Shown here: positions 56,459-64,000 of the stretch, piece by piece
How the letters are laid out: each line of letters starts with the position of its first letter
How positions within the stretch are numbered: position 1 is the first letter of the stretch
NCBI RefSeq assembly: GCF_029784165.1
Contig: NC_073695.1
Location: 101,869,306 to 101,933,305 of the forward strand
DNA: 64,000 nucleotides
Direction: 5' to 3'
DNA from: Wyeomyia smithii
Taxonomy: Eukaryota > Arthropoda > Insecta > Diptera > Culicidae
Notes under the pieces: model-generated
Told to the model about the DNA's origin: nothing
Databases searched by the model: none
What the model saw: the letters and a program-made list of their open reading frames with translations, nothing else
Made by a program: the position numbers and the translations under genes

Positions 56459-56560
56459 GCGGTACACTTCTATTCGTACTGCAGCGCTATTATTCGTACT
56501 GCAGCGGTACTATTCGTATTGCAGTGGTTCACTTTTGTTCGTACATTTCTATTCGTGTGC
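56459..56560. repeat. Minisatellite, unit about 20-24 bp
   Basis: Four to five imperfect units of the TATTCGTACTGCAGCGGTAC type, diverging towards TTTGTTCGTACATTTCTATT at the right. Confidence 0.85.
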
Positions 56561-57086
56561 AATCGAGGAAAAACTGCAATGCTGCTGTTGATGGTGATTG
56601 AAAGTTTATCTCATAAACATGATTACCATAAATTACTCAACAAGAATTGTAAGACTTTGCAACGGATCTTCATTTAATTTTATCGTTGATATTCACTAAA
56701 TAATCGTGACCGGATAGTATCGAAAGAGTAAATTCCCAAATATACACATTTATAGAAGAGTAAGAGCTTACGAATGCTTGTGAATTTTTGGATTATGTAC
56801 TAAGATTCATTCAGGATCTCTTTTTACATTCCAAAATTGTTAGATGATATATTATTATTCTAAGATTTACCATAATAAACGTATATTAGCTGTCTTCGTA
56901 ATACAACAAATTTAGTTGTAGGCAAATGAAAAACATTGTCAAGCAAAAAACAAAAATGGAATTGTTGATTGCTACGATTTTTTGCTGGAACTTGTTAATA
57001 ATTGTGTTTAACATATCTTCTTAGGGGCTTTCATGTTATTTTGAAAATAAGATCCATCTTATAGATTTGATTAAATCAGAGTTAAA

Positions 57087-57521
57087 CTGCCCATAATCGC
57101 ATAAGAGTCACACTGCCAAAAATGTTCAATTGAGTAAAACGCAGTAGACGCAGGAAAATTTTTTTTTCTTCCTATTGATTCAAACAAAAAACAAAATTTT
57201 AAAACATGCATTCATCCGATGTAACTATATGACAGAATACGTTTATTTGCAATGATGTTATTGATGTTCCAATTAGTACACTTCAACTGGTCTTTTAATG
57301 GAAGTTACTATGATTTTCTACTAATTATTTTCAGCTCTGAGCCTGTTTGTGTTTATTTGTAACATGGGACTGACCAAAATTAATATTTTTTTCATCATTT
57401 TACTAATAAATATAACGTTTTCTTGGCATTTTTCGAGAGCTCACGTAATGTAAAGAAGTTTCTGAGGTTTATCTCGAAAGTGATGAAAATTCACATGGGA
57501 CTGTTATGCATTTATGGGCAG
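57087..57521. mobile_element. 435-bp TIR element with CTGCC ends and TAAA duplication
   Basis: Left end CTGCCCATAATCGCATAAGA and the complement of the right end, CTGCCCATAAATGCATAACA, match with few changes. TAAA flanks both ends (57083-57086, 57522-57525). It is the same family as the 603-bp element at 50129 (shared CTGCCCATAATCGCATAA). The 4-bp duplication is again of the form TNNA or similar. Confidence 0.85.
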
Positions 57522-57644
57522 TAAATAAGACAAAACCATTCATTATGATAACGTAAGTATTATGGGATTTGGTTATAGAAGATATAGAGTTAATTCTGAC
57601 TTTGACGCATTACGAGAAATTCTTGGATCTTCTTCAACAAGCAC

Positions 57645-57692
57645 GATACGCTTGTGCCTTGTCAAATACATGTTGTTTGTACAAAAAAATAC
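57645..57692 (+). mobile_element. Probable retroposed 3' end scrap of an I/LOA-like element
   Basis: TTGTGCCTTGTCAAATACAT then GTTGTTTGTACAAAAAAA resembles the 41-bp insertion at 40802. No clear target duplication. Confidence 0.45.
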
Positions 57693-57907
57693 TACAGGCA
57701 TAATAACGCCATATATAAACGATATTCTTTCGAGTGTTGTTGAATATATTTCAAAAAGTGATTTCCAGGGGAGGCTGAAAATAAAAATACGTACAGTCGC
57801 TGAGCAAACACGTTGATTCTGTCTGCAGACTCTGTATATTTTGTAACAAAAAATCCCCTAATTACAGTGTTTAGTCCCACGTCACCATTTCATACAACCC
57901 TAGGGCT

Positions 57908-58165
57908 GTATACCTTGTAGTATTGTTAAAAAATCGACTTTTTTAAAGTCAGAAGTTTTTCGAGTTGGAAGCCTTTCCCAGAAAGGTATTTTAGAATTTT
58001 TTTTGAGAAAAAAAAGTTCAACAATTTCATATTGACAATTTCTGTGCAATTTGTTATCGGTCAAAATCTTTGGTCGCTTTGAGGCTCCACAGCCTAAAGT
58101 CCGATGGAGCTGAAATTTTGCATGAGGACTTTTGTCGAGAAGACGAATCTTTTGAACAACCCTGC
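57908..58165 (+). repeat. Interspersed repeat, copy B (right half)
   Basis: Collinear with 1490-1760: CAGAAGT, TTTCCCAGAAAG, CAATTTCATATTGACAATT, AGCCTAAAGTCCGATGG and GAGACGAAT-like words in the same order. Confidence 0.65.
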
Positions 58166-59320
58166 TACCAACCAAAATTCGAAGGTAAATTTTTTCCCAT
58201 CCATTCCATTGGTACCCTAATAAACAGTAATGAAGAAACCTAATATTAGAAAAAATAAGATCCAGTGCTCTGGGGAAGGGTTTAACCTGGAGAGATTGCT
58301 GCACAAATTTTGTCCCAGGCTGTCTTAGATTAGATGACCGGATTTAGCTTCATCATCACTTAGGTTGTGGACGTCATCTAAAATGGTCACCTACCTTTTG
58401 AACTTGCCACTTCGAAACGCAAATCAAACGCTATCGTAACTAAACAAACAATCGTAGATATTCATCGTCGATTGTGTTGACTCGTGCTGCAGACGCCGGT
58501 TGTTGTCCGAGCGCGAGAGTCCAGCTGACCGGCGTTGTTGATTTCTATCGATAGCAAACGCAGTTACCTTTCGTTATCGTCTGTGGCCACTCGGTGCCGC
58601 TTGTCGCTACATAAAAAATCTACCACGATTATATAATACAAGAAAAAAAAGAGTCTCGCGTGCCGCAAGGTCAGGTACTGTTTTATCATGTTCTTGTACT
58701 CATCTCAGTTGCAATGTGTTTTAATATCTGATCAAATCCTGCGAATATTTTTTGAAATAATACAAAGCCCCTCTCACTCGAAGGCTGCTTGTATTTTTCA
58801 AAAGTTTAAAGTCCACTGATATGCATTTACATGCAATAATCATTATGAAGGTATAAATCAAACTATTTTCAAGGTTTTCAAGAAATCCTAAATCTATGGA
58901 AAATTTTGAATTGGACAAATGTTTGGCAGTGAAACCCAAAAAGTGTGGCATGTCTTAGAACTAAAATTGATAGCGATTTGACACAATTATGTAACACTGT
59001 CTAGAAAGTAGCGTCTAGCGTCTGGAGGCATACATTGTTGTTATCGGTCGGAGCTTCAGGAAACATGTGCATCAGCTGTTGCTTTCCTCTGCAAGAACCT
59101 GTCATAATCAATCACAATCACATACGCGGAGAGCAGTCAATTCAATTGAAAAAAGTGGTTAATGAAGACACTGGGTTATACCATGGCATATGCGAATAGA
59201 GCAATTCCACACTACCTCGCGCACCGATTTGAATCGATCATTCCGACTTAGCTGCAATTTTGCATAGTATTAAGGTTTCAATAGAGCCTTCAAAGCTAGT
59301 AGCATACAAAAAAATAATGT
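58166..59320. other. Unassigned stretch
   Basis: A GC-richer patch at 58470-58600 and short frames only. Nothing supported. Confidence 0.3.
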
Positions 59321-59321
59321 T

Positions 59322-59494
59322 TTGGAACTACATTCCGCAAGCAACTTGACTGTTTATAATACAGTTTTCGCGGCCAACTGTTGATGTATAGAAAAACTGC
59401 GGGGCTGACACTCACAGTACCCCCGAGCCAGGATTCGAACATACGACCAGTGTCTTGTTAGACCAGCGTCGTACCTCGAGACCAACTGGAAGGC
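59322..59494 (-). repeat. tRNA-derived SINE, copy 4
   Basis: The minus strand reads GCCTTCCAGTTGGTCTCGAG (A-box region), AACAAGACACTGGTCGTATG, the B box GTTCGAATCC at 59431-59440, then GTCAGCCCCGCAGTTTTTCT and AACTGTATTATAAACAGTCA. It ends GCGGAATGTAGTTCC near 59325. This is the same family as copies 1-3. Confidence 0.8.
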
Positions 59495-59620
59495 TAAGTA
59501 TACTAAATTGTGATAAAATAACTTATATAATTTATTAAAAGTTTCAAATGTTCCGCTTTTCTCGTACCTATGTCTGCATACAGGTCAAAAGATACTGTAA
59601 AAAAATTCACGACCACAAAT

Positions 59621-59868
59621 GGTCGGCGTGCGACCAGACCAAACTAAGCGCAAAAATCATTATTTCGAGTAATCGGTGATCAAAGTTTTACCACTCCGTT
59701 TGTTTCCTGCAAGCTACTGCAGGGAAATTTTGTTGTAATACTCTTATAAACTGTTCCAATGTTTTCTGTTTTCTATGAAAGATAGATTATCAATTTTAAC
59801 ATTCACTACTGGTAAAAATCCAATTTTTTGAAAAATGGCGCTTGGTTCGGTCTGGTCGCACGCCGACC
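59621..59868. mobile_element. 248-bp TIR element with AAAT duplication
   Basis: Left end GGTCGGCGTGCGACCAGACC and the complement of the right end are identical for the first 20 bases, and the match extends through -AAC-AAGCGC. AAAT flanks both ends (59617-59620, 59869-59872). The terminal 15 bases themselves contain a short palindrome, GGTCG-gcgtg-CGACC. Confidence 0.9.
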
Positions 59869-59872
59869 AAAT

Positions 59873-60944
59873 ATATCATTGATTGCACATGACAATGGAG
59901 ACAATTAATATCCTAATCTATCCTGCGGCTCTTTTCCTTTACGTAAAAACATGAAACGAATTGCGTACATCCAATAGGCGAAAAAGTGAACTGCTGCCGG
60001 CGGTAAAGTCATCATTGATTGGCACGAAAACCGTTCCGTAACCCAATTTCACTGTAGTCACTACTGTTGGTCCCCTCCCTGTCATCTGTCGCCTATGACA
60101 AATGAAGTTTTAGTTCGGGTCAAATAATAGAATTGTGCCACACAACTGCAGGAGGCAGCAAGTGCCGATGTCTTTCTCAATCATGAAATGCGGACAATTG
60201 GTGGATGTCAGTCAGATGAGTTGACTGAAGGGTGACAGGACAGGGCGAACGAATAATACCATCTTTCAGAGCTTGTAATGATCCATAAAGAAGTTCATTT
60301 TTATTGATCGGTTTACCGCTCGGTTCGGCAGTTCTCTCGTAGTGTGTAGAGGCGCTTCGGTGGGCATGTTGCCTTTCCTCTTCCAGTCCGACACGGTGCG
60401 CGCCTAGAATGTTCTGCACGACAAATCCCACTACTATCTCTACGTTGCAGCTAAAGTGGTGCATTTATTCATATTGTGGCCCGGTTTGTGTCTTCAAATA
60501 CGTGCCAGAACGTTGTACGTTGCTCGTACATGACTAGAAAAAGATTTCATTTATGATTGTCAGTCAGTGGAGGAGAACCGACCGAGCCAACAACGGTTTT
60601 AGCTGGTATGGTAAGGGAAATGACGGGGTAGAGTGATGAAAAATAGGTTTATGAAGGTGTGATATATTTTATATGCACATGCGGTGAGCCCGCTCGTAGT
60701 GTGTTTCTTGTGAGTTAATAATCATGATTGAATTCAAGATTCTCATAAGTTGTCATTTATGTAAATTTTATTTAATATCAAAGCATAAAAAATGGTAAGT
60801 CTTATTTAATGCAGAACGGGAAGTGTGAAAGTCTAAGAACGAACAAACGTAGCATGGCTTAAAAAAGTTTCAACGTGATACTGTCATGAAAATGAGAAAA
60901 TAGGTAGGTATAGTACACTGCAACGCACAGCATGCGCTGCACCG
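59873..60944. other. Unassigned stretch
   Basis: A 95-codon minus frame at 60177-60464 has no motif. Nothing supported. Confidence 0.3.
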
Positions 60945-60952
60945 ATATGCAC

Positions 60953-62617
60953 TAGAGATGGTCGGGTACGGGTATTTTTACCCGAAACCCGTACCCGACG
61001 GGTTCGGGTCGGGTTTCGGGTAGCGTAAAAAAATATTTTACGGGTTCGGGTCGGGTACGGGTAATTTAAAAACCAAGGCTTCGGGTTCGGGTCGGGTACG
61101 GGCTTGAAAAATTCTCAATTGGTCGGGTACGGGTCGGGTACGGGTAATTTGATTTTCGTGCATTATGAGAAATTAATTTTTAACATTTCAAACCTAGGTG
61201 TTTTCTTAGTGTCGATAATCGGAAAGATCGAACAAGAAATTGCCCATTCTCACTCAACGAGAGATCGGCCAATACCTATTCTGACAGTTGTCGGCAGTGT
61301 TTGCACCAAGGGAATGACATCATGCTATCTCTTTCTAATGTGAAAGTCAATAGTTCTTCCTGCAACCATTTTGAGTAAATGGAATTTTTGCCAGGCTTTT
61401 TTCATATTTGCGAGGAAAACCGCGGAGCATTGCACAGTAAGGCAACTAAATACAAGGGCTGGTTAAGTAAAAAAAGTGTGGATAAATGCGACAAAATATG
61501 GTATTTACTTAATTTTGGGGTGCTGAACACCAATCTCCATTCCATTTTTTATTTGGGGCCGTCCATAAAGCAGGTGACCTAATTATTAATGATTTTGGCA
61601 CTTTTCCCCTTAGCCACAGGGCGTTCTCCTCACAGAAACAAGTTACGTAGCTTTTGCACAACACCAAATCAACCAAATTTTGCGAAAAAAAATTTTTTTT
61701 TTTAAATTAAAACAAAATAGATAATACATACAAACTAACTACGAATCAACTTTTTCTTTGACACCGAAAAAATCCAAGCTATCATTGAAGCTGTTTCAAA
61801 GTAATGAATTTTTTTTAAACACATGCCAAAAAACGTCAGTATTCCAAACTTCGAAAAGTTATAAAAAAACAGATCTCATGATATTGCACCCACATTTTGG
61901 ATTTAGGCACTAGAATATTATAAAAGGAAAAATATTATGAAACAGCTGACGTAAAAAAAATTCAGGCGGATGGCCATCGATTCTCTTCTGTGTTTGGTAC
62001 GAAGCAAATATGTATATGAGATTTGACAGCGATAGCATAGTCTTTGTTTGCACTGTGACCAGGAATGTACAGAAATATCTGTGTTATACCGATTTTTAGA
62101 TTGAATCGATGACACCGAATCTGTGCTAAAAAATTACAGGTTTTTGGCAAATGCAAATTAATTATTAAATTTTTCTCAAGTTATAAACAATATTAACTTT
62201 GACTATATTATAATATTAAGATTTCAGGTTGCTGCGATGTTCACATAAAACCAGACATGCACTTTTCATAGTGGACCTCTTCCTTATAGTGGACCATCCG
62301 CCTGGAACTCTGGGTTCATTAACATGCGTTCACATTCACACTCGGTTTTTGTCTAACTCCGGCCATCATCTCGAGAAACCACATATGACAATTAGTGCAT
62401 ATAACGTGCGAGGTACCCAGGTATTTTGAAAAAAAAAAATCCAGGACGGGTCGGGTTCAAGCAATTTCGGCGTTGTTTTCTTTCGGGTACGGGTCGGGTA
62501 CGGGTATTTTAAACAAACCAGACTACGGGTTCGAGTCGGGTACGGGTTTGAAAATTTTCGATTAGTCGGGTACGGGTCGGGTACGGGTAACAAATTCCCC
62601 ATACCCGACCATCTCTA
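60953..62617. mobile_element. 1.66-kb hAT-like non-autonomous element with perfect 8-bp duplication
   Basis: ATATGCAC flanks both ends exactly (60945-60952 and 62618-62625). Left end TAGAGATGGTCGGGTACGGG and the complement of the right end, TAGAGATGGTCGGGTATGGG, differ at one base. An 8-bp duplication is the hallmark of hAT transposition. Both ends carry arrays of CGGGTACGGGT/CGGGTTCGGGTCGGGT words (60965-61150 and 62447-62605), likely transposase-binding clusters. The open frames inside (61104-61343, 61379-61582) show no hAT transposase motif, so it depends on a partner elsewhere. Confidence 0.95.
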
Positions 62618-62639
62618 ATATGCACCGCACAGTGAACGC

Positions 62640-64000
62640 ACATCGTCTAGTGTGCGTGGAGTTTTAGATGGACCACTTACGTCAGTGCACTACCCTGACG
62701 AAAATCTAGCTATTCTCTTGATATAGGGTAAATTAACTTTAAGTGGGCCACTTCCTTTAGTGGACCACCCGTCAGATAAACTCAATTCATGCGAAAATTC
62801 GAGGGATTTCCAAAAAACTTTTATCGGGAAACATTTTATCCAGCTAGTCTGCATCAGAATCACAAGAAACATTTAGAAATTCCAAATTTTTTGAAGAGAA
62901 TAAACAGTTTTTGATGTGGAATTAAGAAGTACTACGTTTTATGAAAATACGGATGTATTCACTTTTTTGTGTATCAGTCACAATAACAACAGGATTTACT
63001 AACACTCAGTCGATTGTATTACTGAAAACGCAATAGAAGAAGGGTCATAAAATCAATGTAAATAGATAGCACATCTTTTAAGTGGTCCATAATAGAACAA
63101 TATACCCCAAAGTGGTATAATTAAAATCATGAAAACATAGGGTAAAACTACCCTGGATGGACTACGTCCTGTAGTAAACCACCAGTCAGAATAACTCAAT
63201 TTATGCGGAAACATGTGGGATTCGAGAAAACTTTCATTGGGGAAACATCTCATCTAGCTAATCTGCATCCGAATCACGAGAAACCTTAGTAAATTTCAAT
63301 CTATATTAAGAGAATAAACAGTTGTTTGTTAAAGTGGTCCAATTTAGGAAGTGGTCCATACAAGGTAGTTCTACCCACTCTCAATTAGGGCAGAACGGTC
63401 TTGGATAAGGCCACCTCTTTTAGTAGACCACCCGTCAGATTAACTCAATATAGGATAAAATTATCTTGGATGGAACAGCGCACAATGGCGCCAAAATTAT
63501 TTTTTTTGGTGACAAAATTGTTGGCCTACTTTATGAGGTAACTTTGGAGGTGTTTTTTAACAAAAACCGTTTTATGTATCAATCTTTCTATGAAAAAAAG
63601 TTAAAATGTAGATCAAAAGCTACCAAATTTCGTACTCAAAACATCCTAAATATGAAATTCGTTTTCGGTAATTTCCGCCCCTCTCTATATGGGGACTGCC
63701 TCATATGTAGCGGTAAGTTCGAGTCAATTTGTATAATAATTCGAGGAATTTCCAGAAAACTTCCATTTGGAAAAATCCTATGGAAAATTCCAATTTATAT
63801 CAAGACAATGAACAATTTTTCGCCAGGTTGGTCCAGTGAAGAATGTGATCCATCCAAAGTAGTTCTAGCCTGTGCGAAAACTCCCATCGGGAAACATCTT
63901 ATTTATCTAATCTGCATCAGAACCACGACACATTTGTAAATTCCAATTTAGGGTTGAACAACTTTGGATGGACCACTCCTTTCAGTGGACCACCCTGACG
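62640..64000. repeat. Decayed array of GTGGACCACC-containing repeats
   Basis: At least four diverged copies share an ordered set of words: TTTAGTGGACCACCCGTCAG, AACTCAAT, ATTCGAGGGATTTCCA, TCGGGAAACAT, CTAATCTGCATC-GAATCACGA and GAGAATAAACAGTT. They start near 62719, 63141 and 63388, with parts at 63735-63830 and 63865-64000. The last runs off the window edge. A weak outlying copy (TATAGTGGACCATCCGCCTG) lies inside the hAT element at about 62285. The long frame 63466-63939 crosses repeat units and is not called. Confidence 0.7.

Larger units (their letters stand above)
55909..57890. mobile_element. About 2-kb insertion bounded by GACGTGGGACTA inverted repeats
   Basis: It begins TGACGTGGGACTACGTC (55912-55928) and ends TAGTCCCACGTCA (57873-57885), an inverted pair of at least 13 bp. 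The first 440 bp match 15448-15895. It separates two halves of one repeat copy. Inside are a 435-bp TIR element, a minisatellite and a retroposed scrap. No transposase frame was found. Exact ends and duplication are uncertain. Confidence 0.6.

Noticed and set aside
58655..58712. Segment reading SRVPQGQVL, like reverse-transcriptase motif B
   Set aside because: Only about ten residues match and flanking frames show no other reverse-transcriptase landmark; too short to distinguish from chance.
63466..63939. 157-codon ATG-started open frame at the right edge
   Set aside because: It crosses several units of the decayed GTGGACCACC array, has no motif, and its sequence is explained by the repeat; treated as chance.
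1..64000. CRISPR arrays, bacterial operons, tRNA or rRNA genes
   Set aside because: No regularly spaced direct repeats with unique spacers, no ribosome-binding-site-led gene rows and no complete tRNA cloverleaf; the tRNA-like boxes belong to SINEs.

Overview
This is a eukaryotic, probably dipteran and most likely mosquito, nuclear window. It is AT-rich, intron- or intergenic-like, and packed with degraded mobile DNA. No bacterial gene structure, rRNA, tRNA gene, CRISPR array or operon is visible. The mosquito assignment is an inference. It rests on mariner-type transposase relics with a DD37E-like spacing, Juan-like Jockey debris, tRNA-derived SINEs with a TTTGC-type tail, RTE-like and I/LOA-like retrotransposons, and many short terminal-inverted-repeat (TIR) elements.

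Layout. 1-5.3 kb: an RTE-like fossil, a repeat copy split by an insertion, a Jockey-superfamily fossil, a mariner helix-turn-helix fragment and a GCTAA-motif element. 5.9-10.9 kb: mostly unique sequence without recognisable transposons, possibly the 5' part of a host gene. 11-17.4 kb: a SINE, a Juan-like 3' end, two TIR elements and a mariner fossil. 18.0-21.0 kb: a full-length but disabled RTE-like retrotransposon with its target-site duplication (TSD). 23.4-28.7 kb: a full-length but disabled I/LOA-like retrotransposon with its TSD. 30.3-31.4 kb: a GAGA-rich stretch followed by the only convincing host coding exon, ending at a strong splice donor. 33.2-35.5 kb: a large imperfect inverted repeat with a TIR element in its loop. 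35.8-45.7 kb: foldbacks and TIR elements, one with two retroposed insertions nested in it. 46.1-53.2 kb: a mariner relic and a recent tandem duplication of about 2.9 kb. 53.3-64 kb: RTE-like debris, a 2-kb insertion splitting an old repeat, SINEs, a 248-bp TIR element, a 1.66-kb hAT-like element with a perfect 8-bp TSD, and a decayed array of GTGGACCA-containing repeats.

The elements do not work together as a pathway. The window is a record of successive insertions whose order can be read from nesting and TSDs. The strongest case is at 46.7-53.2 kb. A 5'-truncated retrotransposon inserted first, the block was then duplicated in tandem, and afterwards a 603-bp TIR element entered only one copy, leaving a perfect empty site in the other. 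No autonomous, intact transposase or reverse transcriptase was found. The candidates for undescribed material are the two related TIR elements with CTGCC ends and 4-bp TSDs, the 248-bp GGTCGGCGTG element, the recurring 16-bp palindrome GACGTAGGACTACGTC, and the large foldback. All calls were made by eye, without database searches.
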